DNA from: Butyriboletus loyo
Taxonomy: Eukaryota; Basidiomycota; Agaricomycetes; Boletales; Boletaceae
Assembly (NCBI GenBank): GCA_038093515.1
Contig: JBBPSI010000054.1
Location: 62,001 to 126,000 of the forward strand
Length of the DNA: 64,000 nucleotides
Reading direction: 5' to 3'
Positions 1 to 19,051 of the stretch are shown here, one piece after another; the stretch's first letter is position 1; every line of letters begins with the position of its first letter. The position numbers were made by a program, and so were the translations under genes. A model generated the notes under the pieces. That model searched no databases. It worked only from the letters and a program-made list of their open reading frames with translations, and was not told where the DNA came from.

Positions 1-116
1 GTACCGAATTAGTTCTAGTTTATATCAGACCAAATCGTAATCATCCGCAATCAACGCTCGCTCATTGATCCCTTTTAACTTCCTACAATCTGCTGATCAG
101 ACTCAGTTCTGAAACG

Positions 117-1152
<1,036 letters not shown>

Positions 1153-1367
1153 TGATGGAAATACCAGATGCCAGCGTGTGAGATTAGCTGAAAGCATGTC
1201 GAGTGCCAATCACAATATACTATTGTACATTGCCACTACAAGCTCCCTCCTTGTCCCTGATGGTAAATAGGGGTAAGTCCAAAAGAGGAAGTCACGTCCT
1301 CCACGCCTCGCAGACTGCACTGTGTTGAATGAACATTTGCTGAGGGATCGACCTTTATCTCTATAAA

Positions 1368-8960
<7,593 letters not shown>

Positions 8961-9726
8961 AAGAAGCCTGGTCGAGTTTATATCACTGTATTGTGAACGT
9001 CCTTCAAAGGTTGTCATGCGTGTTTTCTGCAAATGCGTCATGGCATGTTTTTGAGACCATGGTTGTTTGGAAATGAAATGTATTGCTAACCGAACTGACG
9101 ATGTGATGTCCGAGGAGACCTGCCTTCTTGTGTCTGAGGTTGCTGTCGACACAGGCACGAGAATACAATGATATTCGTGGCGTGTACAGCAGCAATCATT
9201 CCCTTCAGACATGGCGGCCACAGCGTCCTGGATCAAGTTAGAAGTTCGTTTGTGATGACAGTCACACACACTCCTACTCCTTTACATAATCATGCTAAAT
9301 TAACCTCGATACAAACCGCACAGCGACCACCGTGGCCCGCGGGGAGCCATCTCGTCCTAAAAGCACTAGACCTGCGAACATTCCACGGAGAGCTCACGGA
9401 TAAAATCTGCGGCGGTACTACTAACACTGCTTTGCACCTTGTTTCCCGCGCTCTAACTGCTGCCGAACGCCACATCCATCAATGATGAAGGGTACTAGTG
9501 TTTCACAGTTGCCCATCAGCTGACAATGTATAGTTCTCACCGAACGCAAAGTTGGTCAAATGTAGACCTTATGATCATCATTGACAGGATGCACGTTAGT
9601 TCATGACAGTTCCTCCACACACGTGGCATCCATTGCCACCACCATTACTCAGAGGTCGCTTGCAATGTTTGGCGAGCCAGGGCTCGTCACCTCGCCCCGC
9701 GGAGGAGAGAGAGTATGGATGACGTT
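8961..9726. other. Intergenic, no recognisable gene
   Basis: Downstream of the BEACH gene. Open frames are short, overlap on both strands and show no family motif. No structured element recognised. Confidence 0.5.
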
Positions 9727-10000
9727 GGTGAGACGCGCCGGTGATAACGAACCTGAAATCAACAGGACCGCAGCCCAAGCAAGGGACAAGGGGCCAAGCA
9801 CCCCGCAGTTTGAGCCCCGGCACCAGGAGAAACATTTGCATATGTCTAGATTGGTTCGTCTTGATGATCGGCATCATATGATAGCAGAATGCCCGGCCCG
9901 AAACTTAACATTGTAGTACGTATCGTCACGACTTGAAGCGTTTCAAGGCCAGAGTGGGATGTTCACTAAGGTGCAATCACGTACCGATAACTGCGAGGCC

Positions 10001-10089
10001 GAAACGGTTATTGGTCGTAACCAACGGCCAGCAGTCTGTAGCAGTCTGTGGCACTCGGCTACACTCGGTTAGCAACTGTTTTACTGATG
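10001..10089 (+). mobile_element. Mini palindromic element, copy A (MITE-like)
   Basis: About 90 bp starting GAAACGGTTATTGGTCG and ending CAACTGTTTTACTGATG. The ends are imperfect inverted repeats of each other, best seen in copy C. A core CGGCTACACTCGGTTAGCA is shared by all three copies in the window. Absent from the paralogous block at 11055-11690, so it was inserted after or lost since that duplication. No coding capacity, and no clear target duplication read. Confidence 0.65.
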
Positions 10090-10541
10090 CTTCTACTGTA
10101 CGTTTAGATCAACCAAGCACGAAGACGAAACTCAGCTCCGGACCCACGACGTCTTATCATCCTAATTTGAAATGAAGTGTACGATGTCAGTCCTGGGTTG
10201 GAATAGGTTGGATCCACCAGAATACAAACCCGAGATTTGTGGGTACTCGTACTCTACAAATTGTCTTATCATCTTGATCAATGCCGTATCCGCTGTCACG
10301 GACAAAGTACGCACGCCATTGGAATATATGAATTATCCGGGAGGCGGGTGGCAGGTCTCCGCTACGATGTGCAAATATTCATCTGGTGGTGCCCCGACGG
10401 GCCAGCGGAAGATAGGGGGTAAGTATCAGTATTTCCATCCCACCGACGGCTTTTACATCATACGCAATTATTGCACCACTGTCATGTCGACGGGGGTACT
10501 GCTACAGGCCGATTTTCGGGCCTGGGATCCCATGACCTCTT

Positions 10542-10633
10542 CATCAGTAAAACAGTTGCTGGTTTTCGATGCTAACCGAGCGTAGCCGAGTGCTACAGAC
10601 AGCTAACCGGTGGTTCCGACTAATAACAGTTTC
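10542..10633 (-). mobile_element. Mini palindromic element, copy B (inverted)
   Basis: Reverse complement of copy A: CATCAGTAAAACAGTTGCTGG at the left end and AATAACAGTTTC at the right. With copy A it forms a pair of inverted repeats around about 450 bp, which could look like one larger TIR element. The solo copy at 48.5 kb argues that each roughly 90-bp unit moves alone. Non-coding. Confidence 0.65.
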
Positions 10634-10844
10634 ATTGATGTTGGGCCGTGTTTGAATTGTCGACCCATCGGATGGTGAAGATGGATGGCGGAAGGTGGAA
10701 TTATGATGTTGAATGCGGTGATTATGGGATAGTCGGTGGTATTCCCGAGACTGGGGTTGATCAGAACCTGCTTTCGTGACAGAGATGCAGAACCATTCCA
10801 ACAGGAGCGACTCAACGAAGCACTCAAGCAATCTGCCGAGACCG

Positions 10845-11062
10845 TCGGTAAGGCGAGGGGTAGGGTTCGTTGCATAATCGTATGCTCACGGCTTGCTTGT
10901 GGTGGTCGACGGACCTATATCTCGTCGCGATCAACGAATCAACGGTGCGTTTGGATACTGCCATTGTTTATGTATATCACGATGATCGTTCGTGCCTCGC
11001 ATACGGTCGCTTGTGTGACGTCGATATCCTTTCACGAATCGGATTGCTCTGGTGTCAGATGA
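10845..11062 (+). pseudogene. Deleted chimeric fragment of the neighbouring BEACH/WD40 gene
   Basis: Three short stretches of the upstream BEACH gene appear here in order but joined by deletions. GTAAGGCGAG..GTTCGTTGC..TCGACGGACC matches about 7812-7885. CTCGTCGCGATCAACGAATC..ACGGTGCGTTTGGA matches about 8447-8485. GTGCCTCGCA..GTGTGACGTC..CTTTCACGA matches about 8600-8660. The first block contains what is intron-boundary sequence in the parent, so this is a genomic duplication and not a retro-copy. No usable reading frame remains. Confidence 0.75.
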
Positions 11063-11690
11063 TAACGGACCTGAGATCGACAGAGTCGGCAGCATAGGCA
11101 AGGTCCAAAAGTCAAACTCCACGTAGTTTGTGCCCCGGTAACAGGAGAAGGTGAATTAAACACATTTTTAGATTGGTTCGCCTTGATGTTTAGCGGAATG
11201 TCCGCCGGTAAACTTAACCTTGTAGTACTTACGTATCGTTAGGACTTGAAGCATTGGACTAGAGTGGGTCACTAAGATGCAATCACGTAGTACTGACAAC
11301 TTCAGGGTTCCAGTGTGTTTAGCACAATGACAGAACCCAGCGCTAAACCCCTTTACAGAAATATAATATCCTGATCAAGGAAGTATCCGCTGCCAACGAC
11401 ATGGACACAGATCGAAGGAGGCGTGTAGCAGGTTTCCGTCATGCTATGTAAGTAGAGTGGTGGTGTCCCCGACAGACCGGCAAAAGATAGCACTAAAGGT
11501 TTTTACCCCATACGCAAAGATTGCGCATGCCAGGGTACGGAGGGCCCAGCTGGATTCTACGCAGATATGACCCAGACGAGGGTTTCGCGACTGCGTCTGA
11601 ATTGTCGACTCCTCTAGACGTGGTGAGAATGTTGGAAGGCGGGATTGTGATGTTGAATGCGGTGGTGATGTTGAACATTCGGTGGCGTAT
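11055..11690 (+). repeat. Copy 2 of a local direct duplication
   Basis: Diverged partner of 9727-10735, shorter because it lacks the two palindromic mini-elements. It directly follows the BEACH-gene fragment. TTGAATGCGGTG occurs near the end of both copies. Non-coding as far as I can see. 11691-11865 up to the kinase start holds nothing recognised. Confidence 0.65.
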
Positions 11691-11865
11691 CTGAGCAAGT
11701 AGCCACACTCAGACTAATTAAGAAGCCTATCATAGTGAGGGTAGAGGAGTTGAAGTTCTAGCCTGGTACTAAGGTTATCTCGAGCTAGCACTGCAACACA
11801 AACATTGCAAACAACGCCAAACCGGGTTGCAATCCACCAAACTCGTCACCGCAACGAGCTGATGC

Positions 11866-14343
11866 ATGTCTTTATCGTGGGTGGAGCGAAAGGATCTCCT
11901 CAGCTCGCTGCTGCAGGCTCGCGGTGACGACGACGAGGGCATTGCCCTCGACCGTGTTCTACATGGCCAGAATACAATCGGCAAGACTTGTAAGTTCTCT
12001 CGTATGGCTCGGCTACTAGAGTCGATCGATCATTCTTTTAAATTAAATACAGCAAAAACCATAAAGATTGATTCATTGCGATTCACCGACAAAGATCTCG
12101 TCGTACTCGGCACCTTGGATCGCGGCCAGTTCGGTGTCGTTTGTCTCGTTACTTGCGCTCGTGTCTATGCCGCTGAGTTCGGACCCCAGATCGACGTGGT
12201 CAACTGTGTGCTCGACGGACGCGTTTACGTTCGCAAGTCGATTGAAAGAGCATTCGCTCTCAGATCCCGTGAGGTAATCTACATCAATGGTCAGCTTTAT
12301 TGCAATTGATTCAAGCTTGAACAGCAGTGCTCCCCGCAAATCGAACGTGATGTTTTACTACTTGCCAAGCGCCGTAACACCGTGTGGGCACCGCATCTTT
12401 TGTGTTCGTTCCAGACTTCCACGCATCTCAACCTCGTCATGGATTACGCCGAGGGGGGCACGTTATTGGACGTGCTTGAATCCAGTCCTCACGGTGGCAG
12501 AGTGTTGGAAGCTGATTTGGAATGGTGGGCTCCCCAAGCTGTATGTGCGATTCATTGGTGTCACTCTCAAGGATTTGCACACCGGTAGGCCTCAATTTGC
12601 ATGAGCTGGATAACACCTTGAACCACAACAACACAGCGACATCAAACCTCACAACTTTGTCGTGACATCAAGTTTTCATCTACGTTTGATTGATTTTGGT
12701 TCTGCGGCACCTCTGTCTCCACCAGAACCAGATGGAAGCCAGAACATCCCGCAACGTCATTCACTGGTCCCTTGCGGCACGTGCGACTACATTTCCCCCG
12801 AAATTTTGCAAGCACATGAGGATGCTCTACTTGCGCTCGAACTCTCTGGTCAGTCTCCAGCCTCTCCTGGCTCTGAGCAGCTGGCTAGCACATGTGGTTT
12901 GGAAACCGATTGGTGGAGCCTTGGAGTAATGCTTTACGAGCTAGTATATGGTGTAACGCCTTTTTTTGCCAACGATATTAGAACAACATACCTTAGGATT
13001 ATGGATCACGAGGTCGGCTCTTTTTCACTCGTTACTATTCCTACGATCTCATACACTACAAGACTAACTTACGATTCGACAAGTCTATCCCCGTTTCGGA
13101 ATCCTGCCGAGATCTATTACAACGGTTGGTCTCTCATAGATATTTCAGCGATGTGTCTGACATCTCGAAGGTTTTTAACCTCCCGTAAACGCAGGCTCGG
13201 TCGCTGTAGTGTGTTGGAAATCACTGAGCATCCGTTCTTCAAGTTCACACATTGGGCAAGTGTTGGAACGGGTAATACATATCCATTTGATGTCGAGTTC
13301 CCTTTGGTAACAGTGGATTTCTAGATGATGCCCCACCGGCGCTTCATGTGCCACACTTCACATACACAACGTCCGCGATCGAAGCATCTTATTATGCACC
13401 GCCCGAGCCCCAAGATGAAAGTGTTTCACACCCATTCCATTTTTCTGCATTGTTTCAGTCGTCCGTGAGCACGTCTCCAGGCTGGTCCGTTTTACGCTCG
13501 ACCCCTCGCGTCACTCCTGAATCTGGATCTCCCAAGACTGAGGCTTCCTTCATCGGATTTTCTTGGGGACCAACAAGAGATGTATTTCTGCTGTTGGACG
13601 GAAGCCCGACTCGGAGAGCGCCGGAGGTCCTGAAAACCCCTCGGCCTCTGCTTCCTGTTCAACCCAGCCCCTTTCCACCGCATGGACCAAGTGAGGCGCC
13701 ATCTGTCCATCTGAACGCATTCACGACTCCCGTTCGTCGGCATAACATGGCTCTCTATCACACACTCCCACGGACGAGCACGATCGGTCGCACACCCATG
13801 CGTCGCGCGGTTTCTGATCGCGAAGCGATGAGGCAGCTTGTGGACTGTATTGGCATGAGCGCGCGAAAAAAAGTGCTCGCCAGTGGCCGAAAGCCTCGCA
13901 TCCTTGAGACCATCAACCAGAACCGAACGAATTCTGTCAAGAAAGAACTCAGATTCGGATCGCCTCCCGTGGTAACGGACACCAACAAAACACCAAGCGA
14001 CTTCCCACCCGACCTTGTTGCGTCGGAGTCGGATGCGACAGAGTCGGGATCGGAGGGGCCTCCGAGTCCAAGCCCAAGCCCGCGCCCTGGATCAGCAATG
14101 TCAATGCTGAGTCGGAGAAGCACTACACCGACAAACGCCGCCTCTCACTCTGCCCGGTTTCTAGGTTTACCATCATCTTCGCCGTCTGAGGTATTTCGAG
14201 CACAGGAATATCGGGATGAGCGTGGGGATTCGGACGATGAGGCTGCCTTCGCTCAGCTGGAAAACAGACATGCAGTGTTGGTTTCGCAGTTGTACGGTAT
14301 GCAGACACAGATAGATCGTCTTAGGGAACTTATGGAGCCATAA
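11866..14343 (+). CDS. AGC-type Ser/Thr protein kinase with long C-terminal tail
   Basis: Multi-exon kinase starting MSLSWVERKDLLSSLLQAR; first intron begins at 11990. The Gly loop is LDRGQFGVV, the VAIK-type lysine lies in YVRKSIERAF, and a hinge follows in LNLVMDYAEGGTLLDVL. The catalytic loop HRDIKPHNF is assembled across an intron (about 12589-12635). Also present: DFG (LIDFGSAAPL), the activation/APE segment CGTCDYISPEIL, and TDWWSLGVMLYELVYGVTPF. After the kinase core (to about 13.3 kb) comes a tail with an FIGFSWGP segment that resembles an AGC hydrophobic motif, then a Ser/Pro-rich stretch and a short terminal coiled coil (QLENRHAVLVSQLYGMQTQI). Stop TAA 14341-14343. Closest to DMPK/MRCK-like fungal AGC kinases; exact subfamily and substrates unknown. 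All catalytic residues are present. Confidence 0.85.
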
Positions 14344-15163
14344 GGTTGTTCATCGTGGTCCTTCGTAGATGAGCGAGCGTTGCACTTGGGTGATAGGTAC
14401 CCAGAATAGGACGTGGCTCTCAGGCTGAAACCTTTCCGCTGATGGCCTTGTGTCGTTTTCGGTACCGTATTTGGGAGTGGGTAAGAGAAGCAGAGTTAAC
14501 CTCGCCGCTGACGCTGAGAAGCAGATTCCAGCCGACGAGAAGCCTCCCAAAACCGCTATAATGCAGTTGGACCCTGCCTCAAATTCGTACTTACAAGGAT
14601 ATCTCACCTCGCAACGGGTCCCACCTCCCGTAGCAGTTGACACTGACACCACCCGACATGTAACAGGTACCAGGTCCTTCTGCCGCGTCGTCGATCAGTT
14701 CTGCAGCACTTTTTACATGTCTTCCTTCGGAATCTTTTTTCTCCACAGGGTTGGACTAGCTCTCATGACCCTGTCAGGTATGTTATGCCGGAAGTACTTT
14801 AAACAAACAGAGATAAGGCTTCGCCCTTGATGACGCATATCCAAAGACAGTGTGCAACGTGATCGTTTGACGACTCTACCTGGCGCAGAGGACGGCTAGT
14901 AAAAATAAGGAAACGACGGAGACGTCAGATTCGGGTGGCGCACCAGCGTGACTGATACGAGGTGATCATACGTCTCTTCCCATTTCCGAAAACAACTCGG
15001 CTATGAAATCTTCACATCCTGTCAAAATGTTTCCTTTTGGCAGCTCCGTTCATAATTAGAATCCGTCGCCCGACACCGATGAGCTATTTATTCGTCCTCG
15101 CATCCAAGTTCCTGGCTCCGCAAGGGGCCCCCTCTGCTTCCTTCACGATTTCACGACCTCGCC
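14344..15163. other. Intergenic; one unassigned 126-aa frame
   Basis: A + frame at 14450-14830 could encode a small protein with a hydrophobic stretch near its end. An overlapping 100-aa - frame (14350-14652) is equally open. Neither has a recognisable motif, so I assign no gene. Upstream of the prenyltransferase, 15000-15163 should hold its promoter. Confidence 0.4.
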
Positions 15164-16208
15164 ATGACCGGATTCGTATGCTGGCAGAGCGCTGAGTACT
15201 GTATTCGCGTTCTTTACCTGTATATGAAGACCGATTTCCTCACGGTCCTCATGCCAACAGTAAGCACCAACCACGCTCGTCCCGTTCATTTTGATAATGT
15301 CTTTCAGACCTTTTTCGCTGCCGCTGCCGCACCACTTTGCGACATCAGGCAACTTCCCAGTGTGATATTTTGGATTTGGTTACATCTCTTACAGTTCGAA
15401 GCCGCGAACCAGTTGGTCGACCCGGAAGAAGACGGAAAGAATAAATCCTGGCGTCCAATTCCTTCTGGCCTCATTAGCGTCCGGGACGCTAAAATCTTTC
15501 GTTGGCTCCTAACTCCGGCATGCTTGTGGCTTTCTGCTTCATACAGCACCTACTTGTTCACCATCAGCGTGATAACCGCATCCATGATCCTTTGGTACAA
15601 CGAACTCAAGGGGCATGAACACTGGCTCTCCAAGAACGTTATGACTGCGTTAGGCTATTCATTGTTCGAATTAGGTGGGACTCTCGTCGCTGGTAGGTGG
15701 ACTTGCTGCTCGTTTGACCATCATTCACCATTGGTCTGCAGGATGTGATAGAACCACCATAGAGCCAGTTGCGTTGGTTGCCGTGGCTATGACCATGGTG
15801 ATATTTGCTACGACTCTACATTGCCAGGACTTCAAGGACGAAGAGGGTGATCGGTTGATAGGAAGAAAAACACTACCGATCGCATTTCCCTCTCTAGCCC
15901 GAGCCTCGGCCATGGTTGCGTTGCCTCTTTGGTCTGTTTGCTTGACGTGTTTGTGGGAGGTTGATGTGTTATGTAGTGCGGCGTTTGTAGCATATGCCGG
16001 TATGGTGGGCATGAGGTTCATGATGCTCCAGAGCGCCAAGGCGGATCAGAAATCGTGTCAGCTCTACAGCGTAAGTCAACTGAGATCAGATCGTTGTTCC
16101 GCACATGCTTACTCACGTGGTTCACAGTTGTGGTTCTCTCTTGCTCATCTGTTACCAGGATATTGGCGCTTTTTCCACGACACTGGAACTTGTTCTGCTC
16201 CTTTTTAG
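15164..16208 (+). CDS. UbiA-family prenyltransferase (integral membrane)
   Basis: Four exons: 15164-15258, 15309-about 15690, about 15743-16071, about 16129-16208. The first Asp-rich motif is NQLVDPEEDGKNKSWRP (N-x3-D-x3-D type) and the second is DFKDEEGDRLIGRKTLP; both bind Mg2+-prenyl diphosphate. Hydrophobic helices surround them (FFAAAAAPLC, LLTPACLWLSASYSTYLF, LVAVAMTMVIFATTL, VALPLWSVCLTCLW). Length is about 290 aa, normal for UbiA. The family transfers polyprenyl groups to aromatic or other acceptors (quinone, haem or meroterpenoid pathways). The acceptor here cannot be read from sequence, and the surroundings (kinase, repeats) do not define a pathway. Stop TAG 16206-16208. Confidence 0.85.
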
Positions 16209-16992
16209 TTTTTAGGGATGATGTACCATCAGCTCGTGTCTGCAGGACAGGCATACCCTCACATTCACCTATGCGAAACTTCCTGATCTCCGTCTGTTGT
16301 ACTGTTAGTTCTTGGATCGTATCTTTTCTCCTCAGGAAGTACTTCACGTTAACACCTCCCCAAATAAAATGCGACTTGATTTTGTATTCTCACTCGCAAG
16401 CATCGCGGACAAGCGCTAACGTGCCATTTATAGTGTGATTTGTATCTTCGGAATGGTTGTACAAAGGTGACTGTACAAATCACGTCAACGGTCAGAGTTC
16501 AATGTCACCATCACGTTGGATTCGGGGATAGTTGGGGATTTATCGGCCACGAGGCCTTGCAGGGCCTTGCACGAGGCTTTCACCTCAAGTTCCCTGTGGC
16601 CACATGATACGATATGCCCAGTCCTTGCCGATCCCGTTACCATGTCAATTTGGATTGTATTCGGCTCTCTGTTCCATTTCTGACAGGCGGAACTGATACC
16701 CGCTTGTTCTCTCGGTTATCAACACTTGTGTCGACCAGTCTGTCGACGCTGGGAGCATGGGTCAGTGCTGGTGAAGCCTCGAAGGGCTATGATTAGTATG
16801 TGGTGCTTTCTTCTATCGACCGATTAATCTTCCGACTCCGAAGAGTGGTCTAGTCCAATTAAATTTCCAAGTTGGGTTCAATTCAGTAATTTTCGTCCGG
16901 CCAACAAGGACTAGCATTTCACCTGTTGTGCTTTTAGCACAGGTAGGTAGTAAAGTTAGAAAATAGCTTGATGTTTGCAAATGCATACATAG
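16209..16992. other. Intergenic AT-richer region bordering repeats
   Basis: No coding region recognised. The last 70 bp (about 16922-16992) form the left half of a direct repeat seen again at about 17546-17615, sharing TGTGCTTTTAGCACAGGTAG and GCAAATGCATACATA. Confidence 0.5.
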
Positions 16993-17494
16993 TGTTATAA
17001 TATATCTTATAACAGACTTTCAGACTTCATCATTTCTCTTTCAAAGGTCATGTGACTTAGCGCACATGATCGTGGGATTATACATGTGACCATAGGCTAA
17101 CTAAGCATATGATGTCATGGTCCAGACTGGCCCAGACTCTATGATGTCACGCCTCATGTATTTAATCTCCATTTATTTTCTCTTCTTTCTGATTGCTGTC
17201 ACTTCTATTTAATCTCCATTGACCCTGTACTTCTACTCATATATACTTGTATAGTAATTAATCTCACGCACTGCTTGGTCCATGTGCAGTTCCCTGTAAT
17301 ATATAAGGCTTGTGGTTTGGGCTAGGATTCCCTAGCTTTAACCACTTGTCTATTTGCTGGTAACAGTTGAGGATTAAGGTCATAGCTCTTTCTCTACATA
17401 CTTGCCAGTGCTTTGTGTAGCACTGCAACTGGAGTTGAACTGCTTGTGGATTGGTATTCTGACTGGCTTAGTCTGTTGGTTGCTAGTCATAACA
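16993..17494 (+). mobile_element. Solo LTR (502 bp) with perfect 5-bp target duplication
   Basis: Begins TGTTATAATATATCTTATAA and ends GCTAGTCATAACA, so it has TG..CA ends and TGTTA/TAACA terminal inverted bases. It is flanked on both sides by CATAG (16988-16992 and 17495-17499). No internal coding region remains, so it was left by LTR-LTR recombination. Related copies lie at 59702-60221 (-) and from 60227 (+). Shared core includes CATGTATTTAATCTCC, GTTTGGGCTAGGATTCCCTA and GCTGGTAACAGTTGAGGATT. TATATAAGGCTTG may be its TATA region. Confidence 0.9.
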
Positions 17495-17499
17495 CATAG

Positions 17500-18270
17500 T
17501 CTATACTGTATAGGGAATAGGAACTACAGATGCAGCATTCCACCCATTGTGCTTTTAGCACAGGTAGTAGACAGCAAAGTTAGAACAAAGCAAATGCATA
17601 CATATGTATATGTACATATGTCCCAGGCCCACCATGGTACTACCTATACCTGCATGGAGTATACCCATGTCTTTGTTTTTTTAAATCTGTGTTTATTGTT
17701 CTGTGATCCATTGACCCCTTTCCAGATAGTACTGTTAGTAGGATTGCAAGTGACTTTGCATTCTTGGCACAGCTGGAGCCAAATATTCAGAGCCTAAACC
17801 TTCAGAGCCAGTTCAGTATGTGTCACTGGAATAGTAGACAGTTGCTATTGTGGCTACAGTGCTAAGTGAAGTGAAACTCAGATCAATCTCCACCAGACTG
17901 AGTCTGGAATGTGGTAAACCTGATTTGGAAACTGATTTGGAGCCATTAATAGATACCATCCTGCAGCCATGTGAAGGTTCAGGCTGCAAACATTTGGCTG
18001 CAGCTGTACCAAGAATGCTGCAAAGTTGCTTGCACTTCTACTATTTTAGCTACCTCCTCTTTGAGCATACCAAACTGGCTCTAATGGTTGATCCCTGTTT
18101 ATTCCCACCCCCAACACCTCCCCATACTTGCCAAGACCAATGTTTCCCATTCACTCTGTGAACTGCAAAGCCCCCTATCTTTCTGATCTGATCTGGTCTG
18201 CATAGCTGGGCTGTTGCATCTCTCATTCTTTCAATTACATGACCAATTATAATGCTGTAGGGAATGCATA
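17500..18270. other. AT-rich spacer, probable decayed repeats
   Basis: Contains the right half of the roughly 65-bp direct repeat (about 17546-17615) and otherwise low-information AT-rich sequence. The longest frames (131 and 103 aa) show no domain. Confidence 0.5.
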
Positions 18271-18274
18271 TTCC

Positions 18275-18910
18275 CACAAAAAAGGAAATTGATTCCCACG
18301 CATCGCAACCCAGCGGGCGAGGATACATGGAAAGGGTTTGGTGCGCGGGATTCACTGAAAAGGAATTTATTTCCTACATGTCGCAGCCCAGCGCGCGAGG
18401 AATGTGCGAATGGTTTGGTGCGCAAGATGAACAAAAATGGAATTTAGTTCCCACGCGTCGGTGCTGAGGAAAGGTTCACCGCACATGCGAATGCTTTGGT
18501 GCGCACAATTGACAAAAAAGGAAATTGTTTCACACGTGTCGGGCGCGAGGAAAGCTTTGGTTTGTAAGACTTACAAAATAGGAATTTGTTTCACACGTGT
18601 CGGCGCGAGGAAACATTTACCGCACGTGCAAATGGTTTGGTGTGCGGGATTCACTGAAAAGGAAATTATTTCGCACGTGTCGCAGCCCAGCGCGCGAGGA
18701 ACGTGTAAATGGTTTGGTGCGCAAGATTAACAAAAATGGAATTTAGTTCCCACGCATCGGTGCTGAGGAAATGTTCACCGCACATGAGAATGCTTTGGTG
18801 CGCACAATTGACAAAAAAGGAATTCGTTTCCCACGTGTCGGCGCGAAGAAATATTTACCGCTCGTGCAGCATCAACCAAAATGGAATTTAGTTCCCACGT
18901 GTCGGTGCGA
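18275..18910. repeat. Higher-order tandem repeat (77/81/61/80-bp monomers, 299-bp super-unit)
   Basis: About nine diverged monomers, each built on AAAAGGAATTT-GTTTC-CACGTGTCG, then GCGCGAGGAA and TTTGGTGCGC. The TTTGG anchor occurs at 18337, 18414, 18495, 18556, 18636, 18713 and 18794. Spacings are therefore 77, 81, 61, 80, 77, 81, and positions 1/5, 2/6 and 3/7 are each exactly 299 bp apart. Monomer types recur in order (GATTCACTG variant, CAGCCCAGCGCGC variant, GGTGCTGAGG variant), which shows a four-monomer super-unit. Many monomers carry CACGTG. Open frames through it are a by-product. Confidence 0.85.
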
Positions 18911-18965
18911 TTACTGCACGAATGTGGGTGTTCAGCCGAGCCACATGGGAACGATGCCCATAAAA

Positions 18966-19051
18966 GGGCGAAAACGTGGAATAAGCGAAATACGCGAAAT
19001 ACTCGAAATACGCGCGCAGCCGAAAGGTACCCGAAATACCCGAAAAAAGCG
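18966..19051. repeat. CGAAATA-type microsatellite
   Basis: A run of imperfect CGAAATACG / CGAAATACC units (CGAAATACGCGAAATACTCG and onwards) immediately after the tandem array. Confidence 0.7.

Larger units (their letters stand above)
9727..10735 (+). repeat. Copy 1 of a local direct duplication
   Basis: Shares a colinear series of blocks with 11055-11690. Shared anchors include GATAACGAACCTGA / GATAACGGACCTGA, GATTGGTTCGTCTTGATG / GATTGGTTCGCCTTGATG, TTGTAGTAC..TATCGT, GTATCCGCTG, GGTGGTG-CCCCGAC, CATACGCAA and GAATTGTCGAC. This copy is longer because two roughly 90-bp palindromic elements (10001-10089 and 10542-10633) sit in it and are absent from copy 2. It probably carries no functional gene. 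The 137-aa frame at 10172-10585 lacks family motifs. Confidence 0.7.

Noticed and set aside
10001..10633. One 630-bp TIR transposon bounded by copies A and B
   Set aside because: The interior is shared with the 11055-11690 block, which lacks these ends, and copy C occurs alone with its own inverted ends. Two small insertions fit better.
14450..14830. Possible small gene between the kinase and the prenyltransferase
   Set aside because: No motif, no clear start context, and an equally long frame on the other strand.
18275..18910. Repeat array as a CRISPR
   Set aside because: Monomers are 61-81 bp, diverged throughout, with no unique spacers, in a eukaryotic genome.
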